Below are positions 46,261-55,014 of a DNA stretch of 64,000 nt, piece after piece (position 1 is the first letter of the stretch; every line of letters starts with the position of its first letter). The stretch lies in NCBI GenBank assembly GCA_902406105.1, contig CABPCP010000004.1, forward strand, positions 9,843-73,842, read 5' to 3'. Below the pieces are notes generated by a model, which was not told the origin of the DNA, searched no databases, and saw only the letters and a list, made by a program, of their open reading frames with translations. The position numbers were made by a program, and so were the translations under genes. The stretch comes from an uncultured Mordavella sp. GTDB lineage: Bacteria; Bacillota; Clostridia; Lachnospirales; Lachnospiraceae.

Positions 46261-47505
46261 TTAGATTGCTCTCCCCGGATGTCCCTGCATCGCTTCCCTT
46301 TCCTCTCGCTTTTTCAAGGTTGTGGGATTGGTTTCTGTCAGACAGATGGACAGAACCATCGCGATAGCGAATACGATTGCCGCAGAGAGGATAATAGTCT
46401 TAAGATCTGGGCACACATTCCCGGAGATTGCCGGAACAACCGCGCCTCCTACCGCTTCACCCACGCCTGCGACGAAACCTCCGGCCGTAGCCTTCAGGGA
46501 GTCCGGCACAGACTCATAAGGCACGATCGAGTAGTACAGCGGCAGCGTAGAAATTGGAAGTCCGGCAATCAACGCATACACCACGATCGTTGCCTTGCTC
46601 TCTGGCATAACCGCCATTACCACCGGGGCAATGATCGCCACGCCAAACACTGCTGCCAGAACGGGTTTTCGTCCTATATTATCTGAAATCTTCGGAACCG
46701 CAAAGGCATAGATAATGGCCAGGACACCCATAGAGCTTGTAACAAAGCCCATGCCGTTAATATCCAGGCCGGCATACTCAACCCAGTAAAGCGGCGCGTA
46801 GTTCATAATGATCCAGTATCCGCCAAGCCCCATGACCGCGATCAAACCTGCCAGGACTACATTCTTCTTCTTCAGCACCTGTCTAAGCTGTCCCTTTCTG
46901 CTGTCCAGCTGCAATTCGGATTTCCCTGTATCCCGCACGATCTTGATCATGGCAAAGCCTACCAGGAGTACCAGGATACAGATCAGTGCTGTTGAGTTCC
47001 TCCAGCCCATCCAGGTACAGAGCTGGGTCATCAGAATCGGACCGCATAAGGTTACGATAAATTCACAGGTCGAATTCACATACCCTGTATTCTTCCCATA
47101 AGATTCCTTTGTGGATGCCGGTTCCATGATATTGTAGATCAGAACCAGGATCGGACCTAACGCCACACCAAACGCGACCCGAAAGAAGATCAGCATCCCA
47201 TAGCTGTTGGCCGCAAAAGACAACCCCGCGCAAACACCCGCCGTGATCGTCAGCGGGACGATCCACCATTTCTTATGTCCAGTCCGGTCAGAAATGTAAC
47301 CTATGATCGCCGATGAGATCGCGAACGCGACCGTTGTCGCGCCGCTGATATAGCTTACCTGGGCGTTTGTCATAGGAATGGATTCCATGATCGCGGGCAT
47401 CATAAAGTTCACTGCCAGACGGTTCAGATGCAGGAATCCCCAAGTCAGAGAAAACAGAACCACGATCCTTTTCTCATAACTTCTGTCATAGCTTTTCTCA
47501 GCCAT
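46261..47505 (-). CDS. MFS transporter
   Basis: A 414-residue 12-span transporter of the major facilitator superfamily. The intracellular motif GYISDRTGHKKWWIVPLTI between spans 2 and 3 and RNSTALICILVLLVGFA are visible, and a second copy-like PKISDNIGRKPVLAA lies in the C-terminal half. It is the first gene of the five-gene operon, after the MerR-type promoter. Substrate unknown; an amine or carboxylate related to glycine is plausible. Confidence 0.88.
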   Translation of the reverse strand: MAEKSYDRSYEKRIVVLFSLTWGFLHLNRLAVNFMMPAIMESIPMTNAQVSYISGATTVAFAISSAIIGYISDRTGHKKWWIVPLTITAGVCAGLSFAANSYGMLIFFRVAFGVALGPILVLIYNIMEPASTKESYGKNTGYVNSTCEFIVTLCGPILMTQLCTWMGWRNSTALICILVLLVGFAMIKIVRDTGKSELQLDSRKGQLRQVLKKKNVVLAGLIAVMGLGGYWIIMNYAPLYWVEYAGLDINGMGFVTSSMGVLAIIYAFAVPKISDNIGRKPVLAAVFGVAIIAPVVMAVMPESKATIVVYALIAGLPISTLPLYYSIVPYESVPDSLKATAGGFVAGVGEAVGGAVVPAISGNVCPDLKTIILSAAIVFAIAMVLSICLTETNPTTLKKREEREAMQGHPGRAI

Positions 47506-47576
47506 CGTCTTTGTTTCCCTCCTTCACTTTCTTTTTCATTCGTTCAGACATCTGCGCATTGCCTTTCTGATATGCA

Positions 47577-47607
47577 TCTTAAACTCTGAACTTAGGTGGA
47601 AAGTCAA
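47577..47607 (-). promoter_or_regulatory. MerR-type operon promoter
   Basis: Minus strand TTGACT (47602-47607), an 18-19 bp spacer, then TTTAAG/TTAAGA. The long spacer holds CACCTAAGTTCAGAG, similar to the dyad upstream of the merR-type gene (16 of 24 positions shared). Overlong spacers with a dyad inside are the hallmark of MerR-activated promoters. Confidence 0.5.
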
Positions 47608-47657
47608 TAGAAAAGTGTGAAAATTTTATTTATCTTTCCAAAAAAAACAAAAAAAAC

Positions 47658-47701
47658 AGCACATCTTGGATTTTGTCGAATTTCAAAATTCAAGATGTGC
47701 T
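47658..47701 (-). terminator. Terminator after MerR-type gene
   Basis: Minus strand stem AGCACATCTTG / CAAGATGTGCT with further pairing inside (AATTTTG/CAAAAT), followed by GTTTTTTTTGTTTTTTTT. It begins 16 bp after the regulator stop. Confidence 0.85.
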
Positions 47702-47716
47702 ATATTCCTGCTTTTC

Positions 47717-48604
47717 CTACAAGTTTTCCCGCTTTTTCACGGGAAAATGAATCTTAGTCAAATACTGCTCCTCGCTGAAGGTATTGCTGATATCCATCAG
47801 ATAATACTCCAATGGAGGTCCTGTGATCTCATACCCATTGTCTCCGATCCATTCTTCCAGATACTGATAGGTTTTCCGGCTCTTGCTGTAAGGACCGATG
47901 TGGATCGTGCTTGCTGTAAGGAATCCGCCAAACTGGCGCAGTTCCCGACACTGGAAACCGTCCGGCTTGATCACCGGAAGGCAGACTTCCAAATCTCCCT
48001 TTTCTTCACCGAACTGCCGTTCATACCCATCATGAAAAATGCCGATATAGGGCCCGATCGTATACAGATTATATTGGCTCCTCAGTCGCTGAAGTTCCAG
48101 ACACCGGTCGGAAAAAAGATTCTCCGCGTTCACTTCGCTGGGATAGCGGGTATACAAAACCCACATTTCCTTCAGCGGCGCCACCTCTACCGGATAGAAA
48201 TGTTCCACAGAAAACAAGGAAGTATCCGCCTCCACATCCAGGAAACTCCTGCCGTTTGTCACTCTCCGATACGCGTTCTGGGCGGATAGAAGCTTACTCT
48301 CCAGGTTTTCAATCTCTCCCTCGATCTCCCTTACTTTCTCTCGCAGACATTCCTCTAGCTGACGGTGGCTTTTCTTTTTCAAAATCTCCCGGATCTCTTC
48401 CAGAGATAATCCCAGAGATTTCAGATCGCGGATCGTCTGCGCCCGCTCTAACTGGTGGACGGAGTAATACCTGTATCCGTTGCTTTCATTGCGGATCGCG
48501 GGGATCAAAACCTGCTCCCGGTCATAATAACGCAGAGCGGTAATACTGATCCCTGTCAGCCTTGCCAATTCACCGATCGTATACTTTTGTTTCTTTCCTT
48601 GCAT
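47717..48604 (-). CDS. MerR-family regulator with GyrI-like domain
   Basis: A 295-residue regulator. Residues ~10-75 are a MerR winged helix (YTIGELARLTGISITALRYYDREQVLIP), residues ~80-115 a dimerising coiled coil, and the C-terminal half a GyrI-like effector domain that binds hydrophobic or cationic ligands in relatives. It probably controls the glycine dehydrogenase/transporter operon downstream and itself, because similar dyads occur upstream of both. Confidence 0.88.
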   Translation of the reverse strand: MQGKKQKYTIGELARLTGISITALRYYDREQVLIPAIRNESNGYRYYSVHQLERAQTIRDLKSLGLSLEEIREILKKKSHRQLEECLREKVREIEGEIENLESKLLSAQNAYRRVTNGRSFLDVEADTSLFSVEHFYPVEVAPLKEMWVLYTRYPSEVNAENLFSDRCLELQRLRSQYNLYTIGPYIGIFHDGYERQFGEEKGDLEVCLPVIKPDGFQCRELRQFGGFLTASTIHIGPYSKSRKTYQYLEEWIGDNGYEITGPPLEYYLMDISNTFSEEQYLTKIHFPVKKRENL

Positions 48605-48646
48605 TAAGACCTTCCTAACAAAAACATAATATGATAAACCACGAGA

Positions 48647-48669
48647 AACCCTCTACTTAGGTTGAGGTT
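48647..48669 (-). promoter_or_regulatory. Dyad upstream of MerR-type gene
   Basis: Minus strand AACCTC-AACCTAAGTA-GAGGGTT, arms complementary apart from one position. It lies about 45 bp before the start codon and shares CACCTAAGT/AACCTAAGT with the operon promoter. Confidence 0.5.
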
Positions 48670-48813
48670 TTTGAAGAAACATTCCGCCCTTCTTTACCCC
48701 CTCCCGTATTTTACCATTTGTACTCTTAAGCTTGTCAATGATTTATCAAACAAAATCCTGACCAATTTTTCTTCTGTGTTTTTGTATAGAATTGACAAAC
48801 GCTATATATCTAT

Positions 48814-49686
48814 TTATCTTTTCAATGAGTAGATCCACAAGGCTTTGATCTGCCCCTCCAGCCGCTCAAACTCCCATAAGTTCTCTGTATTTGCTTTGCT
48901 AAAGGGATCATTGACCTTGATCTTTCCATCCTCATACCCTGCCAGCACGATAAAATGTCCCTTGTCCGTGAAATCTCCCGGCCCTACGCTGCAGATGATC
49001 GGATGGCCCGCCTGAAGCTGACTGACAACCGCTGTTTCTTCAATCTCTCCTTCATAGCACGTCAGGCCCCAAGCCGCGCACCCATCGCTCATCAGCTTCC
49101 AGTAGGTATTATTTTCCTCATCCACGTATCCATTTGCCGTCCCATAGGCAGCTACACTGGCGGGAGTGATGGACGCATCTCCGGTAAGGCCGCTGGCCAC
49201 CATGGAAAGGCAGGTAGGCCCGCAGCCGCTGACTGCCACGATGCTGGTTCCATAGGACGCGTATCCCCACCGCTCATCCCATTGGATCAGCTCTGGAATT
49301 TCCCCCTGGATCAAATCGTCCCCGATCGTCTGAGCAGGGGAACTGTCTTTCTTTTCTTCATAATTCGCTACGAATTCTATAGTCTCTTCGTTTTTATCCA
49401 GAAGTTCTATAACTCCGGCGGGATATCCCCGTTCCACCGCGGTCTTTTTCACCCTTGCCAGCCGTTCCCGGGGCGTCTCATCCTGAAGCGCTCTGTCTGT
49501 CTCCTGAAGCGTCCCTTTGATTCCTTCTGAACTGCTTATCGCCCCGCTGGTTTTCTGTTCTTCCGCAGAAGATCTTACTGTATATATGACCGGAATTGCC
49601 ACTGCCAAAACCGCTAAAATCACGATTATAAGGATCTGTCTTTTCACCTGCTGCCTTCTTCTGGAATACTTCTTTTCTTTTGTCAT
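48814..49686 (-). CDS. C39-like peptidase, secreted or membrane-anchored
   Basis: A 290-residue protein. A basic start (KEKKYSRRRQQVKRQ) precedes a signal-anchor (ILIIVILAVLAVAIPVIYTV); the outer domain has IVAVSGCGPTCLSMVASGLTGD with the catalytic Cys of the C39_2 (PF13529) papain-like family, then GHPIICSVGPGDFTDKGHFIVLAGYEDGKIKVNDP with the catalytic His and the Asn/Asp. It should act outside the membrane on peptides or cell wall. It is monocistronic on this strand. Confidence 0.88.
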   Translation of the reverse strand: MTKEKKYSRRRQQVKRQILIIVILAVLAVAIPVIYTVRSSAEEQKTSGAISSSEGIKGTLQETDRALQDETPRERLARVKKTAVERGYPAGVIELLDKNEETIEFVANYEEKKDSSPAQTIGDDLIQGEIPELIQWDERWGYASYGTSIVAVSGCGPTCLSMVASGLTGDASITPASVAAYGTANGYVDEENNTYWKLMSDGCAAWGLTCYEGEIEETAVVSQLQAGHPIICSVGPGDFTDKGHFIVLAGYEDGKIKVNDPFSKANTENLWEFERLEGQIKALWIYSLKR

Positions 49687-49792
49687 ATGGACCTCTCCTT
49701 ATCGGAACTCTATTATACTATACCTGTTCCAAAAGAGGCAACTTAAGGTATTCTTAATTCTCTTTGAAGCCTTCTCCCCTCCCTCCGGCTTA

Positions 49793-49821
49793 TTGCGTTT
49801 CCGAGCGCTGAAGGCTATAAT
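49793..49821 (+). promoter_or_regulatory. LysR gene promoter
   Basis: TTGCGT (49793-49798), 17-bp spacer, TATAAT (49816-49821), about 37 bp before the LysR-type start codon. The ribosome site is CAGGAGG. Confidence 0.6.
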
Positions 49822-49857
49822 GGGGCTATAAGAGAAGACAGGAGGCATGGCGCGGTT

Positions 49858-50796
49858 ATGTTCCATTCTATGCATTACGTTTATGAAGTTTACAAAGAAC
49901 GCAGTTTTTCCAAGGCAGCGGCTAATCTCTATATCAGTCAGCCCTCCTTGAGCGCTGCCGTCAAAAAAGTAGAAGAAAAGATCGGAGCGCCCCTGTTCGA
50001 CCGCAGCGTCAGTCCGATCCAGCTGACCGAATGCGGAGAACACTATATCCGATCCGTGGAAGAGATCATGGATATCCAGAACCGATTTGAAAACTATCTG
50101 AATGACTTAAATGAATTAAAGACAGGACAGCTTTCCATCGGAGGCAGCAACCTTTTCGCCTCCTATATCCTGCCGCCCATGATCGCCCGGTTTACCAGGA
50201 AATACCCTCTAGTCAGAATCCATCTCACAGAAGCGGACACTCCTCAGCTTATGGAGCTGTTGTCCCGGGGGGCTTTAGATTTGGTCATCGACAACTGCCA
50301 GTTTCCGGAGTCTGTCTATCACCCTCATTTTCTCGCGGACGAGACCCTATTGCTGTCAGTGCCGATAGCTTTCCCTTCTAACCAGCGGCTCTCCAGGTTT
50401 CTGCTGACCCAGAAGGATATCCTGGAGGGACGGCATCTGGATCCATCCTTCCCTTGTGTCTCTTTGAGGGAATTCCGTTTGGAACCTTTCATCTTCCTTC
50501 GTTCCGGCAATGACACCCGCTCCCGGGCAGAGAAAATCTGCCAGATGGAAGGGTTCTCTCCCAATGTGATCCTTAAATTAGACCAGCAGGTGACCGCTTT
50601 CAATATCTGCCGGTACGGCATGGGCATCACCTTTGTTGGAGATACGCTTATCCGACACATTGCCAATGTAGATGAATGCTGCTTCTACAAACTGGACAAC
50701 CCCCAGACAAAGCGGAGCATCGTCTTCTACCACAAGCAAGCCAAGTATATGACCCGAGCAATGGAAGAATTTCTCAAAATCGCCGGACAGGACTAA
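49858..50796 (+). CDS. LysR-family transcriptional regulator
   Basis: A 312-residue regulator with the N-terminal winged helix (MHYVYEVYKERSFSKAAANLYISQPSLSAAVKKVEEKIGAPLF) and a periplasmic-binding-like effector domain starting near residue 90. It converges with the hydroxyacid dehydrogenase gene and is separated from it by only 4 bp. Targets are not evident; the usual divergent partner on the left is the C39-like peptidase gene. Confidence 0.92.
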   Translation: MFHSMHYVYEVYKERSFSKAAANLYISQPSLSAAVKKVEEKIGAPLFDRSVSPIQLTECGEHYIRSVEEIMDIQNRFENYLNDLNELKTGQLSIGGSNLFASYILPPMIARFTRKYPLVRIHLTEADTPQLMELLSRGALDLVIDNCQFPESVYHPHFLADETLLLSVPIAFPSNQRLSRFLLTQKDILEGRHLDPSFPCVSLREFRLEPFIFLRSGNDTRSRAEKICQMEGFSPNVILKLDQQVTAFNICRYGMGITFVGDTLIRHIANVDECCFYKLDNPQTKRSIVFYHKQAKYMTRAMEEFLKIAGQD

Positions 50797-50800
50797 GCCA

Positions 50801-51739
50801 TTATCTCTGACAGAAGAATTCTTCAATCTGTCCCTGGATGATCTCCATAAGCCTTGTCCTGGACTCAATGCTGGCCCAGCCGATATGGGGTGTGATAAAC
50901 AAACGCCTGCTGTCCCGGATCCTTTGAAGCGGATTATCCGGACTCATAGGTTCCTCCCTCAGCACATCCAGCCCCGCCGCCTGGATCTCACCTGATTCCA
51001 GTGCCTCTGCCAGATCTTCTTCCACCACAATAGGCCCTCTTCCTAAATTCAGGAAAATACAGCTTTTCTTCATCTTCTGAAAAGCCCTGGCATCGATCAG
51101 ATCTTCCGTATTCTGATCCAATGGCGCATGGACGGAAATGATATCCGAAGTCCGAAGCAGCGTATTCAGATCCACCTGATGATAGCCCTCCTGTGGCGCG
51201 CTGCCCGACGCGGAAGCGTATACCACTTCCGCTCCGAATGTTTCCGCGATCTTTGCTACCTTTCTTCCAATATTTCCAAGCCCAATGATCCCCCACCGCT
51301 TTCCGTTCAATTCATAGAAACTTTCCGCGAAATGGGTAAAGATCGTATCATCTACATAACGGCCTTCCTTTACATAATCATCATAATAACGCAGCTTCTC
51401 CAGAAGATAGAACAGCATGGCAAAGGTATGCTGTGCCACCGACTGAGTCGAATAGCCGGCCACATTCCTCCAGGCGATTCCCCGTCTGTCCAGGTATTCC
51501 TTATCTAAATTGTTGGTTCCGGTGGCCGTCACACAAACCAGCTTTAAGTTCTTCGCGTTTCCAATGGTGGATTCATTGACCTCCACCTTATTGACGATGA
51601 CCACATCCGCGTCCGCCGTCCGCCAAGGGACCTGCTCCGACCGGGAAAATCCATATTTTACCACTTCTCCCAGCCGATCGAAACCGGATAAGTCTATATC
51701 ATCACCTATCGTTTTCGCGTCCAAAAACACTATTTTCAT
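50801..51739 (-). CDS. D-2-hydroxyacid dehydrogenase
   Basis: A 312-residue NAD(H)-dependent dehydrogenase of the glycerate/hydroxypyruvate reductase type. GIIGLGNIGRKVAKIAETFGAEVVYA is the Rossmann motif, HAPLDQNT and FLNLGRGPIVVEEDLAEAL are family marks, and ITPHIGWAS supplies the catalytic His. The ATG at 51739 (MKIVFLDAKT) with GGGAGG upstream is chosen; the open frame continues through the tRNA gene, which is not coding. Substrate is probably hydroxypyruvate or glycerate, not proved. Confidence 0.92.
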   Translation of the reverse strand: MKIVFLDAKTIGDDIDLSGFDRLGEVVKYGFSRSEQVPWRTADADVVIVNKVEVNESTIGNAKNLKLVCVTATGTNNLDKEYLDRRGIAWRNVAGYSTQSVAQHTFAMLFYLLEKLRYYDDYVKEGRYVDDTIFTHFAESFYELNGKRWGIIGLGNIGRKVAKIAETFGAEVVYASASGSAPQEGYHQVDLNTLLRTSDIISVHAPLDQNTEDLIDARAFQKMKKSCIFLNLGRGPIVVEEDLAEALESGEIQAAGLDVLREEPMSPDNPLQRIRDSRRLFITPHIGWASIESRTRLMEIIQGQIEEFFCQR

Positions 51740-51793
51740 ACTTTTCCTCCCGCCGCTTTTGCTTTTACGCTTCCCGCAAACAAAATCATACTC

Positions 51794-51835
51794 AAAAAAG
51801 CCGCAAACGCTGACTATGCAACGCTTCCGGCTTTT
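51794..51835 (-). terminator. Terminator after tRNA-Gly
   Basis: Minus strand AAAAGCCG...CGGCTTTTTT with partly paired inner arms (AAGCGTTG / CAGCGTTTG). It begins just past the tRNA 3' end and ends the tRNA transcript before the dehydrogenase gene. Confidence 0.75.
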
Positions 51836-51838
51836 CCA

Positions 51839-51909
51839 AGCAGATGACGGGAGTCGAACCCGCCTCCCCAGCTTGGGAAGCTGGTGTTCTACCGATGAAC
51901 TACATCTGC
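51839..51909 (-). tRNA. tRNA-Gly (anticodon CCC)
   Basis: A 71-nt cloverleaf: acceptor GCAGATG/CATCTGC, D-arm GTTC...GAAC, anticodon arm CCAGC-TTCCCAA-GCTGG, T-arm GCGGG-TTCGACT-CCCGT, discriminator U as usual for glycine. The anticodon CCC reads GGG. CCA is not encoded. A -10 box TATAAT lies at 51920-51925. Confidence 0.92.
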
Positions 51910-52002
51910 GTACCTGTCTATTATAGCACAGCTTTTCCATACAGAAAAGAGGGAATTTTATTTTTTTCAATTTCCCTGTGCAATATCAGACAGCAGCAGC
52001 GC

Positions 52003-52959
52003 TTATGGGATCACACGCAGGGCGTTTCTCCGCCAGATCATATCCAGCTGCCGCTCTGATATCCCTTTTTTCTTCAGCGCTTCCCAGAGACGTTCCATGC
52101 TCCCCACCTCCGGGATATCCATAACCTCCATACCGTCAAACCCGTCAAAGTCTGTGCCGATCGCGGGAAAACTGCTGCCTCCCACGTCAATCATATGAAG
52201 GATATGATGCGTGATCTCAGAAATCCTGGATTCCGTCTCTGTACCCAGAAACGGCCCATAGAAATTTACTCCCGCGATTCCGCCCCTGTTTGCGATCGCC
52301 CGGATCATCTCATCTGTCAGATTCCTTGGATGAGGGCATACCGCCCGGCAGTTAGAATGGGAGGCGATCACCGCTCCCCTCGCGTGTTCCAACACGTCCC
52401 GCACAGTCCCATCAGAGGCGTGGGACACATCTACGATCATTTTCAGCTCGCTCATTCTCTCTACCATCTGGATTCCAAACGGCTTCAATCCCTGCCACAT
52501 CTCTCCCGGCCGCCTGCTGTTTGGATGCCCGATACAGTTCTCGTGATTCCACAGCAGCGTTACCAGCCGGACGCCTTTCCGATACAATTCCTCCAGCCTT
52601 TCCATCTTCCCATTGAGCACGCCGCCGTCCTCCACCCCAAGAAGAGCAGAAATCTTTCCTTCTGATTCATTCCTGAGGATCTCCTTCCTGGAGCACGCGC
52701 GGGCGATTTCATCAGGAAACGCGTTGATCTGCTGATCCAGAAAACGGATCATCTCCAGGATGCGCGCGTACCCTTTCTCATACGCTCCCTTTGCCTTGTA
52801 ATCCTCTAAATATGTGAAGCATGCAAAAAACTGGGCCAGCGTACCGGCTTTCTTCATACCGGGGATATTGATACTGCATTGATTCTCCATCAGATTTCCC
52901 TCTTTATCAAGGTCCATCATCTTCCACAAAGTATCACAATGCATGTCGATCAATTTCAT
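52003..52959 (-). CDS. Membrane dipeptidase (M19 family)
   Basis: A 318-residue zinc dipeptidase. The zinc ligands are in LIDMHCDTLWKM (His and Asp), GVEDGG (Glu), and VDVSHASDGT and ASHSNCRAVCPHPRN (His). It cleaves dipeptides, including some with D-residues at the C-terminus. No signal peptide is seen, so it should be cytoplasmic. It is transcribed away from a C26 peptidase gene on the other strand. Confidence 0.93.
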   Translation of the reverse strand: MKLIDMHCDTLWKMMDLDKEGNLMENQCSINIPGMKKAGTLAQFFACFTYLEDYKAKGAYEKGYARILEMIRFLDQQINAFPDEIARACSRKEILRNESEGKISALLGVEDGGVLNGKMERLEELYRKGVRLVTLLWNHENCIGHPNSRRPGEMWQGLKPFGIQMVERMSELKMIVDVSHASDGTVRDVLEHARGAVIASHSNCRAVCPHPRNLTDEMIRAIANRGGIAGVNFYGPFLGTETESRISEITHHILHMIDVGGSSFPAIGTDFDGFDGMEVMDIPEVGSMERLWEALKKKGISERQLDMIWRRNALRVIP

Positions 52960-53033
52960 ATTCAGCCACTCCTTTGCATATTATCCTATATAATCAGTAT
53001 ACTCTTCAAATTCGGTTTATGAAAGGGATTTTT

Positions 53034-53753
53034 ATGACTTCAATCATCGGGATCATCTCCTGCGGCTATCACAACGGGAGACAGTTTGTCACAGACACAT
53101 ATATTAAAGCCGTTGAAGCGGCGGGAGGCACTGCCGTTCTCATCCCCTGCGCCAAAGAATCATCTTTCTCTGTTTATACTGACCTTTGCGATGGATTTCT
53201 CTTCTGCGGCGGCGATGATGTCTCCCCGCTTTTGTTTGGGGAAGATCTTCTGACTGCCCAGGGCAGGACTAATTGGGACACGGATTGGTTCCATCTAAGT
53301 TTCATGCGCCATGTGCTGGAGACAAAACTTCCGGTCTTTGGAATATGCAGAGGGATGCAGATCCTTAATCTGGCTCTTGGAGGCACGATCTGCCAAGATC
53401 TTTCCCTGCGGGACGCTTCCTCCCTTCAACATATGCAGATCTCTGACAGCCGTTCCGACCCCTGCCATAAAATCATCATTTCAAAAAATAGCATACTATA
53501 TAACATTCTTGGAGAACATCAGATTGTAAATAGCTTTCATCACCAATGCGTGAGACAACTTGGACAGAACCTCAAACCGACCGCGGTAGCTTCGGACGGA
53601 ATCATAGAAGCCATTGAGTCTGCCTCCCATTCTTTTGCGGCAGGCGTCCAATGGCATCCGGAATGTATGTATCAAAGAAATAATAAAATGGGGAAACTCT
53701 TCCAATATTTTGTCCGTCAATCGGAAAGCGCGAAAAATTTAACTCTGATCTAA
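53034..53753 (+). CDS. Gamma-glutamyl-GABA hydrolase family (C26)
   Basis: A class I glutamine amidotransferase-like hydrolase of about 239 residues. GFLFCGGDDVSPLLFGED, FGICRGMQILNLALGGTICQDL with the nucleophile Cys, and GVQWHPE with the catalytic His and Glu are seen. Relatives hydrolyse gamma-glutamyl-GABA. I choose the ATG at 53034 (MTSIIGIISCGYHNGR) with AAAGGGA upstream; in-frame starts at 52974 and 53019 exist. It is divergent from the M19 dipeptidase gene, so both may serve peptide or polyamine breakdown. Confidence 0.88.
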   Translation: MTSIIGIISCGYHNGRQFVTDTYIKAVEAAGGTAVLIPCAKESSFSVYTDLCDGFLFCGGDDVSPLLFGEDLLTAQGRTNWDTDWFHLSFMRHVLETKLPVFGICRGMQILNLALGGTICQDLSLRDASSLQHMQISDSRSDPCHKIIISKNSILYNILGEHQIVNSFHHQCVRQLGQNLKPTAVASDGIIEAIESASHSFAAGVQWHPECMYQRNNKMGKLFQYFVRQSESAKNLTLI

Positions 53754-53821
53754 CATATTTTCCTCTTTTTGACACATACTAATCCCGAAAAACCACAATT
53801 GTTCTTAAAGGAGGAAAGACA

Positions 53822-54004
53822 ATGTCCGAAATATCAATTTTAGATCTGCAGAACCTTCGCCACCTGATCGGGGGCTATGAGACATCCCACTGTAAAATGA
53901 ACGACTATGCCGCGCAGGCAAAGGACCCGGAAGTAAAAAAACTTTTTCAGGATGCGGCAAACTGCGCAATGAAAAACAAACAGGATCTTTTAAAATTTTT
54001 GTAG
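53822..54004 (+). CDS. Small CotF-associated spore protein
   Basis: A 60-residue, mostly helical protein (ILDLQNLRHLIGGYETSHCKMNDYAAQAKDPEVKKLFQDAANCAMKNKQDLLKFL). It resembles short ferritin-like or coat proteins commonly found before CotF genes. Ribosome site AAAGGAGGA. It is 11 bp before the CotF-like gene and cotranscribed with it. Confidence 0.75.
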   Translation: MSEISILDLQNLRHLIGGYETSHCKMNDYAAQAKDPEVKKLFQDAANCAMKNKQDLLKFL

Positions 54005-54015
54005 GAGGAAGAACA

Positions 54016-54276
54016 ATGTTAGACGACAAAACGATGGTAGCAGATGCATTGGCCGGCGTAAATGGAGAACTTGTAAGATATGGGGAAATGATCCCTCAGA
54101 CAGAAAACAAAGAATTAAAGCAGTGTTTGAAGCAGCTGCGCAATGAATGTGAAATGTCTCAGGAAAAGCTTTATCAGATCGCGCGGGAGAAAAGCTATTA
54201 TATTCCCGCCGCAAAGGCAACCCAGCAGGAAATTGACCATGTACGTTCCGTACTGACAGGCGGCGCTATGAAGTAG
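54016..54276 (+). CDS. Spore coat protein, CotF type
   Basis: An 86-residue protein (MVADALAGVNGELVRYGEMIPQTENKELKQCLKQLRNECEMSQEKLYQIAREKSYYIPAAKATQQEIDHV) matching the helical CotF family. Such proteins coat endospores, so the organism probably sporulates or descends from a sporulator. A terminator follows 10 bp after the stop. Confidence 0.82.
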   Translation: MLDDKTMVADALAGVNGELVRYGEMIPQTENKELKQCLKQLRNECEMSQEKLYQIAREKSYYIPAAKATQQEIDHVRSVLTGGAMK

Positions 54277-54286
54277 GCCTTGCCTG

Positions 54287-54317
54287 GGAGAAAAACGAGA
54301 TTTTCCCGTTTTTCTCC
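54287..54317 (+). terminator. Terminator after CotF-type gene
   Basis: GGAGAAAAACG and CGTTTTTCTCC pair perfectly over a nine-base loop, then TTTACATATTTTT. It is strong and close to the stop codon. Confidence 0.8.
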
Positions 54318-54564
54318 TTTACATATTTTTCAGATTATGATATTATATTTCCATCAGTTAATAGTTTTCTACTCATATCGTTCAAACTTATCAGATTTTT
54401 CTTTGGTTTCTTAATTTTTTCCCCGCAGTTGTTTTATTATTGTAATTATTTCTTTTTGGATATCATTTTTTACATTTCCTGTGCGTTTTTCTATGCACAG
54501 ACTTAATCTTTTCCTCTTTTTAGGCGCCGACAGCCAAAAGACTGCTGCGGCGCCTGGTCTTTTT
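54318..54564. other. Non-coding gap before dtd
   Basis: No gene seen. It contains a hairpin at about 54526-54558 (AGGCGCCG ... CGGCGCCT, with partial inner pairing) 5-40 bp beyond the dtd stop, probably its 3' end signal although the T-run is on the other side. Confidence 0.5.
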
Positions 54565-55011
54565 CTACAATGTATCTGAATCCAGGATAATGGTAAACGG
54601 CCCGTCATTAACAAGGCTGACTTTCATATCCGCCCCAAATCTTCCTCTTTCTACGACACGAACCTGTTCTTTACACTTACTGATAATATACTCGTACATC
54701 TCTTCTGCCATATCCGGCGCTCCGGCTCCAATGAAACTTGGCCTGTTTCCTTTCTTGCAGTTAGCATACAGAGTAAACTGAGAGATCAGCAGAAGTTCTC
54801 CCTCCACCGCTTCCAATGAAAGATTTGTTTTCCCCTGCTCATCTTCAAAAATCCTAAGAGCAAGCATTTTCCGGATCATTTTGTCCGCGGTCTCCTTTGT
54901 ATCACTGTCGCTGACTCCGATCAGCACCATGAATCCTTTCCCGATTTTTCCCAGGATCTCTCCGTCCACCTTCACTTCGCTTTCCGATACTCTCTGAATT
55001 ACAAATCTCAT
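54565..55011 (-). CDS. dtd: D-aminoacyl-tRNA deacylase
   Basis: A 148-residue DTD enzyme that removes D-amino acids mischarged on tRNA. The chiral-proofreading motifs SQFTLYA and DGPFT (usual GPxT) are present. It begins [18 protein letters not shown], as in the family. It starts 3 bp after the GNAT gene stop. Confidence 0.95.
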   Translation of the reverse strand: MRFVIQRVSESEVKVDGEILGKIGKGFMVLIGVSDSDTKETADKMIRKMLALRIFEDEQGKTNLSLEAVEGELLLISQFTLYANCKKGNRPSFIGAGAPDMAEEMYEYIISKCKEQVRVVERGRFGADMKVSLVNDGPFTIILDSDTL

Positions 55012-55014
55012 CTT

